Shown: positions 7,878 through 16,126 of the stretch, piece after piece | Position numbering within the stretch: the first letter of the stretch is position 1 | How the letters are laid out: the number at the start of each line of letters is the position of its first letter | Source of the DNA: an uncultured Muribaculaceae bacterium | Lineage (GTDB): Bacteria > Bacteroidota > Bacteroidia > Bacteroidales > Muribaculaceae | Direction: 5' to 3' | DNA length: 40,598 bases | Assembly: GCA_947381945.1 (NCBI GenBank) | Contig: CANCXM010000027.1 | Coordinates: forward strand, 1 to 40,598 | The notes under the pieces: generated by a model | What the model was told of the DNA's origin: nothing | The model's database searches: none | What the model saw: the letters and a program-made list of their open reading frames with translations, nothing else | Made by a program: the position numbers and the translations under genes

Positions 7878-10800
7878 ATGGCAAAAATAACATCATTATA
7901 TCTCCGTTTATTGATTTGTCTGTTATTCTCAATCGGAATGACAGCATGTGTCGATGATTTCCGACCGGATTTCGGAGAGATGGACGGCAGTATCCGCAAC
8001 TTGCATATTGACGTTTGTTTCGAGCCGAATTCAGAAGCTCAAATATCATCGCGTTCGAACGATGGCAATGCCATACAGGATATTCACTCTCTCCGTATGC
8101 TCATCTACGACAAGTCAGGCGAAACTCTGCTTCGTGACTATCTTATCTGGAATAATGACAAGAAAGCTGACACGTCAGGCGATATTTCAAATGAGAGTTA
8201 CGATGGTAAGGCCGACAACCGTCTTGAAAATGAAAAAAACGGCAATGACGCGCTCCATGACACCGAATCGGGAAAACTGTCATACGACCTGAAACTCCCG
8301 ACAGGTGAATACTATATCTATGCTGTGGCCAATGCCGAATCTGAACTTGCTGCTAACGACTATTCAACCCGCGACAAACTCAAAGCCATTCGTTGCAACT
8401 GGCAAACAGACAGAGATGAAAATGGAATTTTGGATTTGGGTAAAAATAGCCAAATGTTCGGCATTTATGACCTCAAAGAAAATCGTTCTGCCTATAAGGA
8501 AGATAAGCCTGTGAAAATTACCAATGCATCCACAACTCTGCATTGCTGGCTTCGCAGACTTGCATCAAAAGTAACTGTTGCCTTTGACGGTACAGGACTT
8601 TATGATAACGTACAGGTATATATTGAGACAATAACTCTTCGCGACATCCCTAAATCCTGCACTCTCGGAAATCCGAATCGTGCCGGACAGAGCGACATGT
8701 CTGACCCTGAATCACGCTATGGCAGGAAAGATATGTATAACACTGATCTTCCAAACGTTCTCATTGAGACCGGAGAACAGGAAGTTATACAGGAAATTGA
8801 CCATAACAATTCTAAAATCATTATTCCCGACAACTTCATTCATGTATGTAACACTGCCCATCCATATTTAGGCAAGGGAAAAGATGGTAACGACCCTGAA
8901 ATCATAGACCGTACGCATTCCCATACGGCAAAATCGCTCTTCTTCTATGAAAATATACAAGGAGAAGGCAAGGACAAACGTCAGGATTATACCGGTCCTG
9001 ATGGAACTCCAGACGGAGAACTCGACCACCCCGGTCTATCCGAAAAGGACGAAAATTATGTATGGAAAGACGATAAACCTTTCGGTACCTATATCGAAGT
9101 TAAAGGTTGGTATCGTTGTGTAGCAGCCGACGGTCATGTAGGTGACGGTCCCATAACCTATCGCTTCATGCTTGGAAAAGACGAATTGAAGGACTATAAT
9201 GCTGAACGTAACACGCATTATAAGCTGACCCTTTGCCTCAAAGGTTATGGCAACGATGCAGACTGGCATATCGAATACGAACACAAACGCGGCCTCCATG
9301 TCTCGTCACCGCAATACATATCTTATCTTTACAATAAGAAAATGACTGCATCTGTAAAGATTTCCGGAGAATATGAAAATGGTGCCAAACTAAGGGCAGA
9401 AATTATTGAGGCTGGATGGGAACCTTGGAGTAATAACTCCACTGCATTCCCGGCTGTGACTCCTGGGTTCTATTGGGATAAAGAAACTGTTAATAATGCC
9501 GGCAACTGGAATAGCTTCTTATCTCTCAGACAAACAAAAGTTATCAAAGTTGAAGATGCAAATTTAATAAACGTGCCATCAAATGAGTATTCTATCTCTC
9601 ATGCTCAAAGTATATCCAAGAACTATTATATAAATAATAATATCGGATGGAGAGTTTATGACATAACACCCAAAAATGCGGGTTATGAAAGTAATGAAAC
9701 CGGACAGGATGGAATGTATTTTGTCCAAGAATTATCCAAAAACGGTAATTCCGTAACTGAACGACTTGTAACCATACCTTTGTATACACGAGCAAAAGAA
9801 CTTGTAACAAAAACAGGATTCACCGGCAACAATCCGTATACGGAATATCCGAGATATGCAAAAGTAAAATTCACTTTGGTAAAGTCCGATGAGGTCACTC
9901 CCTACGAAGGAGTAGAGCCTGTTGAACTTGAGATTATACAGGTAAGACGTATTGTTAATCCCAAAGGCATCTGGAGAAGCAAAAATAATTCTGATCCATT
10001 CCATGTAACTTTAATGCGACTACCAAATGAAAAATCCAATTTTACATCATTCAATTCAGAAGGCAAATGGTCTGCGGAAGTGATAACTGGACAAGGTGAA
10101 CCACAGATTATAACTCTAAGTTCCACCACAGCAGGAAATGGTACGGATAATAAACCGCAAAACAACGTTCAACGTATCATTGGAGAATCTGAACATCCTA
10201 TTGATTTCATGATTAACTTTACAGGTAATACTGGTTGTGCAATAGTAAAAATTCGTTATCATAATTTTACTTGTGAGCATGATATATATTGCCGTAAGGG
10301 TTACGAAGATCCCATTGATATAACAGGCGATAATCTTTTAAAATGGCCATCCTTTAACGTGGCGTATTTTAAAGATAAGGAACCGGTTTATACTAAATCT
10401 CCTTTAGAAGAAGGATCTTTATTCAGACGCGAAAATTATACAGCTATACTTGCTGAAAATAACACAGCTGATGTAATCGGTTTAACACCTGCAACTTTAA
10501 ATATTAAAGACGAAAAAGGCGCTGATGGCACGGCTGAATGGGCTAATATAAAACCTACATCCAATCCTATCAATACTGATGCGGAGTATAACATAAAATA
10601 CAGCAATTGGATTATTATACCACCTAAAGATGACAGTAGCCGCAAAAATGAGCGAATTGCTCGCGGTGAAGACTTTTATACTTTAATAGCTAAAACTGCA
10701 AATGATATTAATTTCAAGATAGGTAAGGCATACGGTATTTTGTATGGCGATGGTGCAACGCGGACATTGGTAAATCCTCGCAATGCCTATGGTTACAACA

Positions 10801-11270
10801 AAACAGATGGTAGTCCTGACTCCTGCGGAATGAGGGGCGTATTTGTTTACAATAACGAAAATTGCCGACAAGTATTTTTCCCGATTGGTACTGCCGGACA
10901 CGGACATCGGAAACAAAAAGGATGGATGAATAACGATCCAGCAGGCGCACTTCGTTATGCAAGCCGAAGTGAAAAAATGGAAGATTCCTCCTGTAAAAAT
11001 ACTCCTCTGTTTTATGACCTTTACGAAAGATGCGGTGCCATATATTGGATGGAACACTTCTATACATCAATGCCACAATTCAAGGCAAAAGATGAAAATG
11101 GCAAAGAAAAACCCTATAATGTTGTATCAAAGTCATCAGCTTTTGATATGAACTATTTTACAATGGGATTTGAGGGTTATGGTGGTAATGATGCTATTCC
11201 TGGAAATAACACCGATAATAGCCATGCTTGCTTTATCCGAACAGTCATTCCCGTCTCGAAATCTAAATAA
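7878..11270 (+). CDS. DUF4906-type large fimbrial lipoprotein
   Basis: A 1130-residue lipoprotein: signal peptide 1-23, lipobox MTAC, Cys24, followed by acidic VDDF. The N-terminal third contains a pilin-like domain (IQDIHSLRMLIYDKSGETLLRD and LPTGEYYIYAVANAES). Residues about 230-480 include a second beta domain ending in RNTHYKLTLCLKGYGNDADWHIEY, the pattern typical of DUF4906 proteins at the end of Bacteroidales fimbrial loci. The remaining 600 residues have no motif I can name; near the C-terminus are GALRYASRSEKM and CGAIYWMEHFYTSMPQF. By position and size it may be an accessory tip adhesin, comparable in place to Mfa4/Mfa5, but no von Willebrand A motif is visible. It is A+T-rich compared with genes at 39-2162 and 4640-7380. 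Confidence 0.7.
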   Translation: MAKITSLYLRLLICLLFSIGMTACVDDFRPDFGEMDGSIRNLHIDVCFEPNSEAQISSRSNDGNAIQDIHSLRMLIYDKSGETLLRDYLIWNNDKKADTSGDISNESYDGKADNRLENEKNGNDALHDTESGKLSYDLKLPTGEYYIYAVANAESELAANDYSTRDKLKAIRCNWQTDRDENGILDLGKNSQMFGIYDLKENRSAYKEDKPVKITNASTTLHCWLRRLASKVTVAFDGTGLYDNVQVYIETITLRDIPKSCTLGNPNRAGQSDMSDPESRYGRKDMYNTDLPNVLIETGEQEVIQEIDHNNSKIIIPDNFIHVCNTAHPYLGKGKDGNDPEIIDRTHSHTAKSLFFYENIQGEGKDKRQDYTGPDGTPDGELDHPGLSEKDENYVWKDDKPFGTYIEVKGWYRCVAADGHVGDGPITYRFMLGKDELKDYNAERNTHYKLTLCLKGYGNDADWHIEYEHKRGLHVSSPQYISYLYNKKMTASVKISGEYENGAKLRAEIIEAGWEPWSNNSTAFPAVTPGFYWDKETVNNAGNWNSFLSLRQTKVIKVEDANLINVPSNEYSISHAQSISKNYYINNNIGWRVYDITPKNAGYESNETGQDGMYFVQELSKNGNSVTERLVTIPLYTRAKELVTKTGFTGNNPYTEYPRYAKVKFTLVKSDEVTPYEGVEPVELEIIQVRRIVNPKGIWRSKNNSDPFHVTLMRLPNEKSNFTSFNSEGKWSAEVITGQGEPQIITLSSTTAGNGTDNKPQNNVQRIIGESEHPIDFMINFTGNTGCAIVKIRYHNFTCEHDIYCRKGYEDPIDITGDNLLKWPSFNVAYFKDKEPVYTKSPLEEGSLFRRENYTAILAENNTADVIGLTPATLNIKDEKGADGTAEWANIKPTSNPINTDAEYNIKYSNWIIIPPKDDSSRKNERIARGEDFYTLIAKTANDINFKIGKAYGILYGDGATRTLVNPRNAYGYNKTDGSPDSCGMRGVFVYNNENCRQVFFPIGTAGHGHRKQKGWMNNDPAGALRYASRSEKMEDSSCKNTPLFYDLYERCGAIYWMEHFYTSMPQFKAKDENGKEKPYNVVSKSSAFDMNYFTMGFEGYGGNDAIPGNNTDNSHACFIRTVIPVSKSK

Positions 11271-11320
11271 GTTCTGAACATATAATACTATCTCCTAATC
11301 TAAAACTAAAAACCGCCCTT

Positions 11321-11359
11321 GTGGCGGGGAGCTTTCCGGAGCTTCCCGCCACTTTTTTT
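11321..11359 (+). terminator. Intrinsic terminator of the fimbrial locus
   Basis: A 13-bp G+C-rich stem, GTGGCGGGGAGCT (11321-11333) with AGCTTCCCGCCAC (11340-11352), one G.U pair, 6-nt loop, followed by seven T (11353-11359). It lies 50 bp after the DUF4906 stop codon and ends the plus-strand fimbrial unit. Confidence 0.9.
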
Positions 11360-11803
11360 GCGTACGGATATATGACGATTGTATCGTTTGAGGATATATT
11401 GGGAGGAATTGAGGCCGCGACGACATGTAACCGGGACTATTATCGGCCATCTTCAAAGGCCAACATCGTGCGGACCACACCAACCCCGCACCTCACTCCG
11501 GCGACCATTCCGGCCTATCGGCCTGCATGGTCACCTCCCGCTCGTGGCGGCGCTACAATCACCCCACCGCTCCGCGGTTCACCAATCCCAAACCCACCAA
11601 TGCCACCTACCCAAACCCCCATTTCCGCCTATCCAACCACCATTCCACCTGCCCAACCCCCACATTCCGCCTCCAAACCACCACCATTCAGCCTACCAAC
11701 CCACCACATTCCACCTACCCCACCACCACCATTCCGCCTACCCAACCACCACCATTCAGCCTACCCAACCCGAAAACCGCCGGAGGCGGTGATATTATTA
11801 TAG

Positions 11804-11872
11804 CCCCATCACGAGCGAGGAGGCACCTTGAAGGCCGACAGGCCGGAAAGGTGCCCCGAGTGAGGCATGGGG
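11804..11872. repeat. Long nested hairpin in the spacer
   Basis: Outer arms CCCCAT (11804-11809)/ATGGGG (11867-11872), inner arms GGCACCTT (11822-11829)/AAGGTGCC (11848-11855), and an innermost GGCC/GGCC pair. There is no T-tract. It resembles a dispersed structured repeat rather than a terminator; I cannot assign it to a family. Confidence 0.6.
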
Positions 11873-12057
11873 TAACGCAACAACCTATAGCATCGGGCAT
11901 CGAAGATGTCCAACAATCCCACCACATTCCAAACCACCCTCAACCCATTCCAATCCCCCCACAACCCAATCCTCACAACTAAAAACTATAAAACGTTTAT
12001 CCCACCTGACCCCTCAGCCCTTCTGTATCTCCCCCCTCAAAACTCAAACTAAAAAAA

Positions 12058-12094
12058 CTTCTGTCCCTTCTGACCCTTCTGCCTTTCTGTATCT
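12058..12094 (+). repeat. CTTCTGT array, copy in spacer
   Basis: Four degenerate units of about 9 nt (CTTCTGTCC, CTTCTGACC, CTTCTGCCT, TTCTGTATC). Same family as the arrays at 4504, 5891, 5960 and 12460; a partial copy ending TTCTGTATCTC precedes it at about 12005-12032. Confidence 0.7.
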
Positions 12095-12459
12095 CATCTC
12101 ACAACCCACAACTAACAACACAAAACTCTCCCCCCCTCCCCCATCAAAAAACACCAATAAACTTTGATAATCCACAAAAAATTCCAATCTTTGCAAACCT
12201 TAACACTAACAAACCGTTAAAATTAATGGGAGACCCCCTCATCCCCATTCAAACCCAACATTAAAAATACCCCTCACATAAAAACAACCCTCATAAAACA
12301 TCCTTCATAAAAACAACCCTCACCAACCAACTCCCTCCCATAAAATCCACTCCTCACAATACCCCCTCCTCACAACATCTCAACCACCTCAACAACTCAA
12401 AACTCACTCCATCAACCTCACATAAAAACAACCCCATTCATAACTAAAAACTAAAAAAA

Positions 12460-12495
12460 CTTCTGTCCCTTCTGACCCTTTTGCCCTTCTGTATC
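12460..12495 (+). repeat. CTTCTGT array upstream of aqpZ
   Basis: Fifth copy of the CTTCTGTCCCTTCTGACCC array ending TTCTGTATCC, followed by AAAACTCAAAACTAACAACT words up to the aqpZ start. The terminal word TTCTGTATC is found again in the outer arm of the aqpZ terminator. Confidence 0.7.
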
Positions 12496-12549
12496 CCCCA
12501 AAAACTCAAAACTAACAACTAAAAACTCACAACTAACAACTATTCCCCA

Positions 12550-13257
12550 ATGAAAAAGTATCTCGCAGAGATGATCGGTACGTTTGTACTGGTACTCATG
12601 GGTTGCGGTAGCGCAATCTTCGCCGGCATCGGAGTCGGCACAACCGGCTATGGAGTCTCCACCCTCGGTGTCGCAATGGCCTTCGGCCTCTCGGTAGTAG
12701 CCATGGCCTACACCATCGGCAACATCTCTGGCTGCCACATCAACCCCGCCATCACCCTCGGAGTATGGTCGAGCGGACGCATGAGCGGCAAGGAAGCCGC
12801 CGGCTACATGCTCTTCCAGTGCATCGGCGCACTCATCGCCTCCTTCGTCCTCTGGGTCCTCGTCCACACCGGCAATGAAGCCGGCATCGAGGCAGTGTTC
12901 AACAACACGACCACCACAGGCGCCAACTCCTTCATGGTCGGCAACATGTTCCCGGCCTTCATCGCCGAATTCGTCTTCACATTCATCTTCGTCCTCGTCG
13001 TCCTCGGCTCGACAGATGAAAAGAAAGGCGCAGGCAACTTCGCAGGACTCGCAATCGGCCTCACCCTCGTGCTCGTCCACATCGCCTGTATCCCCATCAC
13101 CGGCACATCCGTGAACCCCGCCCGCTCCTTCGGTCCCGCCATCTTCGCAGCCATCGAAGGCAACGCACAGCCCATCGCCCAGCTCTGGCTCTTCATCGTG
13201 GCCCCCTTCCTCGGCGCGCTCGCAAGCTCAGCCGTCTGGAAAGCCCTCAAGGACTAA
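12550..13257 (+). CDS. aqpZ: Aquaporin Z (MIP family water channel)
   Basis: A 235-residue inner-membrane channel with six hydrophobic helices. Both half-helix signatures are intact: HINPAIT (Asn65-Pro66-Ala67) and SVNPARS (Asn189-Pro190-Ala191). The selectivity-filter positions align with E. coli AqpZ: Phe45, His177, Thr186 and Arg192, the set of a water-selective channel rather than a glycerol facilitator, which usually has smaller residues at Phe and His. Length matches the family (about 230). The ATG at 12550 opens directly into the first helix. It appears monocistronic, between the low-complexity spacer and a strong hairpin terminator. Codon use is strongly C-ending. Confidence 0.96.
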   Translation: MKKYLAEMIGTFVLVLMGCGSAIFAGIGVGTTGYGVSTLGVAMAFGLSVVAMAYTIGNISGCHINPAITLGVWSSGRMSGKEAAGYMLFQCIGALIASFVLWVLVHTGNEAGIEAVFNNTTTTGANSFMVGNMFPAFIAEFVFTFIFVLVVLGSTDEKKGAGNFAGLAIGLTLVLVHIACIPITGTSVNPARSFGPAIFAAIEGNAQPIAQLWLFIVAPFLGALASSAVWKALKD

Positions 13258-13260
13258 GTA

Positions 13261-13327
13261 GATACAGACGTGCAAAAGAGCATAAGCGACAAAAGAAGTC
13301 TCTTATGCTCTTTTGAACTTCTGTATC
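13261..13327 (+). terminator. aqpZ terminator hairpin
   Basis: A perfect 14-bp stem, CAAAAGAGCATAAG (13273-13286) with CTTATGCTCTTTTG (13302-13315), loop 15 nt. Outer arms GATACAGA (13261-13268) and TCTGTATC (13320-13327) extend it across a 4-nt internal loop. The closing TCTGTATC is the word that ends the CTTCTGT arrays upstream. Confidence 0.75.
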
Positions 13328-13357
13328 AAAACCAATATTCCATCTTATACAGATTAT

Positions 13358-14227
13358 ATGCGACTAAACGGACGACGCGAAAGCTCAAACGTCAGTGACC
13401 GGCGCGGTAGCGGCGCCGGACGCGGACTTAAGATCGGTGGCGGCATTGGAGCCGTCATCATAGCTGCCATCATCGCCTGGATTTCAGGCGGCAGCCCCCT
13501 GGATGTCATCACCTCCAACGTCGGCAACATGATGACAGGAGGACAGACGACCGAAAACTATACACCGACCGAGGAGGAAGAGGAACTCGCCCGCTTCTCA
13601 CGCCAGATACTTGCAGGAACCGAGGACGTGTGGACTCAGCTCTTCGCCCAAATGGGCAAGGAATACGAGCCACCGACACTCGTCCTATTCACCGATGCAG
13701 TCCAAAGCGCCTGCGGCAACGCGACAGCCGCTGTAGGTCCCTTCTACTGTTCCGCCGACCAGAGCCTCTACATCGACCTGTCATTTTTCCGCGACATGCG
13801 CAAGACCCTCGGAGCCGACGGCGACTTCGCCTACGCCTACGTCATTGCCCATGAGGTGGGTCACCATGTCCAACACCTTCTCGGAACCCTCGACCAGGCC
13901 CACTCGGCAATGAACCGCAGCTCAGAAACCGAGGCAAACAATATCAGCGTGCGCATCGAACTGCAGGCCGATTTCCTCGCCGGAGTGTGGGCACACCACG
14001 ACAACGCCATGTTCAACTCCATCGAGGACGGCGACCTCGAGGAAGCCCTCAACGCCTCCATGAAAATCGGCGACGACTACCTGCAAAAGAAAGCCCAGGG
14101 ATATGCCGTCCCCGACTCCTTCACCCACGGAACCTCCGAACAGCGTACACGCTGGCTCAAACGCGGCCTCTCGACAGGCGATATCTCGCAAGGTGATACC
14201 TTCAGCATACCCTATTCACAGTTGTGA
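13358..14227 (+). CDS. YpfJ/KPN_02809 family neutral zinc metallopeptidase
   Basis: A 289-residue membrane-anchored protease. I start it at the ATG of 13358, because MRLNGRRESSNVSDRRG is the conserved N-terminus of the YpfJ family; an upstream TTG at 13313 would begin inside the aqpZ terminator. One transmembrane helix spans about residues 27-43 (GGGIGAVIIAAIIAWI). The zinc motif HEVGHH is at residues 165-170 (His165, Glu166, His169), preceded by FAYAYVIA. The downstream Glu/Asp-rich ELQADFLAGVWAHH block (about residues 213-226) probably supplies the third ligand. The substrate is unknown. The last 14 codons form one arm of a 34-bp perfect hairpin whose other arm follows the stop codon. Confidence 0.93.
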   Translation: MRLNGRRESSNVSDRRGSGAGRGLKIGGGIGAVIIAAIIAWISGGSPLDVITSNVGNMMTGGQTTENYTPTEEEEELARFSRQILAGTEDVWTQLFAQMGKEYEPPTLVLFTDAVQSACGNATAAVGPFYCSADQSLYIDLSFFRDMRKTLGADGDFAYAYVIAHEVGHHVQHLLGTLDQAHSAMNRSSETEANNISVRIELQADFLAGVWAHHDNAMFNSIEDGDLEEALNASMKIGDDYLQKKAQGYAVPDSFTHGTSEQRTRWLKRGLSTGDISQGDTFSIPYSQL

Positions 14228-14256
14228 ATAGGGTATGCTGAAGGTATCACCTTGCG
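14187..14256. repeat. 34-bp perfect hairpin over the metallopeptidase stop codon
   Basis: The 5' arm 14187-14220 (begins CGCAAGGTGATACC) pairs perfectly with 14223-14256, leaving a 2-nt GT loop. The stop codon at 14225-14227 is in the start of the 3' arm, so the last coding bases are copied in inverted form right after the gene. There is no T-tract; the role as terminator is inferred. Confidence 0.85.
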
Positions 14257-14257
14257 C

Positions 14258-14540
14258 AAAGTATAGAGATTAAAGTATAGAGTATAGATATTACTCATGC
14301 TGGAATTTTCAGTATAGAGCTTTTAGTATAGAGGCCTTTTTCAGTATAGAGGCTAAAGTATAGAGTATAGATAATAGTTTATGCGGAGAAGAAGGCTGTA
14401 TCGACCTCAATTGGCCGTCAATCCTCCATCCAAACTATTATCTATACTCTATACTTTAGCCTCTATACTAAAAAGGTCCTCTATACTGAAAATTACAGCA
14501 TGAGTAATATCTATACTCTATACTTTAATCTCTATACTTT
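14258..14540. repeat. Giant inverted repeat of AGTATAGAG words between convergent genes
   Basis: The left arm 14258-14380 and right arm 14432-14540 are nearly perfect inverted copies of about 109 bp; the left has one extra 14-nt unit (CTTTTAGTATAGAG). Both are made of words such as AAAGTATAGAGTATAGATA. The 51-nt centre (14381-14431) is unrelated. The span fills the space between the metallopeptidase and the antiporter, with no gene. Confidence 0.85.
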
Positions 14541-14570
14541 ATCAAGGAAGACTTCAGTCTTCCTTGATAA
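14539..14570. terminator. 15-bp perfect hairpin over the antiporter stop codon
   Basis: TTATCAAGGAAGACT (14539-14553) pairs perfectly with AGTCTTCCTTGATAA (14556-14570), with a 2-nt loop. The minus-strand antiporter stop codon (14554-14556) is in the loop, so its last codons form one arm. This mirrors the hairpin at the convergent neighbour's end. Confidence 0.75.
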
Positions 14571-16035
14571 TCAGCAGGGTGTCGCCGGGTTGGAGGCGGC
14601 GGGTGCCGTTGGGGACAATGTAGCGGGAACCACGGCGTATCATCATCACGAGCGAACCGGCGGGTAGATTCATGTCGCGCAGAGTGTTGCCGTCAGCAAG
14701 GCTCTGTTCGGTAAGTGTGAGAGTCTGGAGGGTCGTCGGAAGCTCGTCGGCAAGCTCCACCCCGAAATCTTCCTCCTCCTTGGCATCGGTGTCAATGAGC
14801 CGGAGTTTACGCGCAGAAGCAATCACCGTCGTGCCCTGTACGAGAAGAGAAAGCAGCGTCACGAAGAAGACAATATTGAAAATCTGTCCGGCCCCCTCGA
14901 TACCCGCAACGACCGGATATGTGGCAAAAATGATAGGCACCGCACCACGAAGTCCGACCCACGATACAAAGAGTTTCGAACGCGAGGAGATGTTGCGAAG
15001 CGGCAGGAGTGAAAGGAACACACTCAACGGACGACCCACAAGAATCATGAAGACACCTATCAGAAGCGACACAGCCACCACACCCATCATCTCGTGGGGG
15101 TTCACAAGCAGACCGAGCATGAGGAAGACCACAATCTGTGCCAGCCAGGTCATGCCATCGAGGAATTTCGCAATGCCCCTATGATTCGGGAGCTTCGCAT
15201 TGCCGAGGACAATTCCGCAGATATAGACAGCAAGATAGCCGTTTCCGGCAAGCGCGGTGGTGACGGCAAAGGTGAAGAAGACGCATCCTATCATCAGGAT
15301 TGAAATCATCGACGTGGCCTGCGACGCATCCTCCTTTGCCCCTGCGCTGCGCCCCATACGGCAATAGAAACCTATCAGCCACAGGGTGATTTTTCCAATC
15401 AGAAAACCTCCGGTAGCACCGACGCCGAACTGCAGCAACAACTCAACGATTATTCCACCGGCAGAAAGTCCTCCGCCAAGAGTGATAGCCTCGATGAGAA
15501 TGATGGTCAGCATATAGGCCATCGGGTCGTTTGAACCGCTTTCAAGTTCGAGCATGGGACGCAGATTGTTGCGCAGAGCCACCTTCTGGCTTCCGAGAAT
15601 GCCGAACACCGAAGCCGAATCGGTCGACGACATCGTGGCCGCAAGCAACAGCGACGGCAAGAAAGCAAAGTGGATATTCGTCCAGTCCATCCCCGACAGC
15701 CACCAGATGAACAGACCGGTGACGAGCGCTGTCAGCAGCACCCCGACAGTCGACAGAATCAAACCGGGAACAATCACCGGACGTATGGCCGACAGCTTCG
15801 TTCCCATACCACCGGAGAAAAGTATGATGCAGAGGGCTATCATTCCGATGAATTGGGCAGTGTGCATGTCGCTGAACTGTATGCCGATACCGTCCGTACC
15901 GAACGCCATCCCGACAAGCAGGAATATCAAGAGAATCGGCAGGCCGAAACGGTAGCTCGATTTGCCGATAAGTACACCTGCAATGAGCAGTATCGACCCA
16001 ACGAGGAGTATATTTTCTGAAGTTATGAAGTCCAT
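14554..16035 (-). CDS. K+/H+ antiporter, CPA1 type with C-terminal RCK_C domain
   Basis: A 493-residue inner-membrane exchanger like NhaP2/CvrA. Twelve or so hydrophobic segments cover residues about 1-390, including TMSSTDSASVFGIL and LELESGSNDPMAYML, the family's conserved transport segments with the ND pair. Residues about 405-490 form a TrkA-C (RCK_C) domain (TLTEQSLADGNTLRDMNLPAGSLVMMIRRG, LQPGDTLLIIKED), which in relatives senses ligands. It likely exports K+ or Na+ in exchange for protons. The ATG at 16035 is preferred to a TTG two codons earlier (16041). It has a TTTG-N20-TAACTTTG promoter and faces the metallopeptidase gene across a giant palindrome. Confidence 0.93.
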   Translation of the reverse strand: MDFITSENILLVGSILLIAGVLIGKSSYRFGLPILLIFLLVGMAFGTDGIGIQFSDMHTAQFIGMIALCIILFSGGMGTKLSAIRPVIVPGLILSTVGVLLTALVTGLFIWWLSGMDWTNIHFAFLPSLLLAATMSSTDSASVFGILGSQKVALRNNLRPMLELESGSNDPMAYMLTIILIEAITLGGGLSAGGIIVELLLQFGVGATGGFLIGKITLWLIGFYCRMGRSAGAKEDASQATSMISILMIGCVFFTFAVTTALAGNGYLAVYICGIVLGNAKLPNHRGIAKFLDGMTWLAQIVVFLMLGLLVNPHEMMGVVAVSLLIGVFMILVGRPLSVFLSLLPLRNISSRSKLFVSWVGLRGAVPIIFATYPVVAGIEGAGQIFNIVFFVTLLSLLVQGTTVIASARKLRLIDTDAKEEEDFGVELADELPTTLQTLTLTEQSLADGNTLRDMNLPAGSLVMMIRRGSRYIVPNGTRRLQPGDTLLIIKED

Positions 16036-16094
16036 CGTCAATAAAATTTTTAGGGGAAGTTATAGGAGTTACAGAAGTGAGGATGAAATATTTG

Positions 16095-16126
16095 CAAAGT
16101 TACTCATTTAAAGAGAACAAAGCAAA
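16095..16126 (-). promoter_or_regulatory. Bacteroidetes-type promoter of the antiporter gene
   Basis: On the minus strand: TTTG (16126-16123), 20-nt spacer, TAACTTTG (16102-16095). This matches the TTTG-N19/21-TAnnTTTG consensus of the Bacteroidetes primary sigma factor. It lies 60 bp upstream of the start codon. Confidence 0.75.

Larger units (their letters stand above)
11360..12549. repeat. 1.2-kb low-complexity non-coding spacer
   Basis: No credible gene. From about 11580 to 11770 runs a degenerate array of CCACCATTCCGCCTACCCAA-like units. From 11930 to 12549 the DNA is A/C-rich with AAAACTCAAAACTAAC words, CCCTCATAAAA words and two CTTCTGT arrays (12058-12094 and 12460-12495). Frames open across it read as Pro/Thr/His-rich low complexity on either strand, with no signal peptide or domain. 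Confidence 0.7.

Noticed and set aside
11321..11803. 160-codon plus-strand frame after the DUF4906 gene
   Set aside because: It starts inside the terminator stem and reads as Pro-rich low complexity from a repeat array; no signal peptide or domain.
13313..13357. TTG start for the metallopeptidase
   Set aside because: It lies within the aqpZ terminator stem, and the family's conserved N-terminus begins at the ATG of 13358.
14672..15303. Plus-strand frames over the antiporter gene
   Set aside because: They are antisense shadows of a well-supported CPA1 antiporter. The same applies to long frames opposite carB, eno, mcrB, the DEAD-box gene and the pilin gene (3315-4292).
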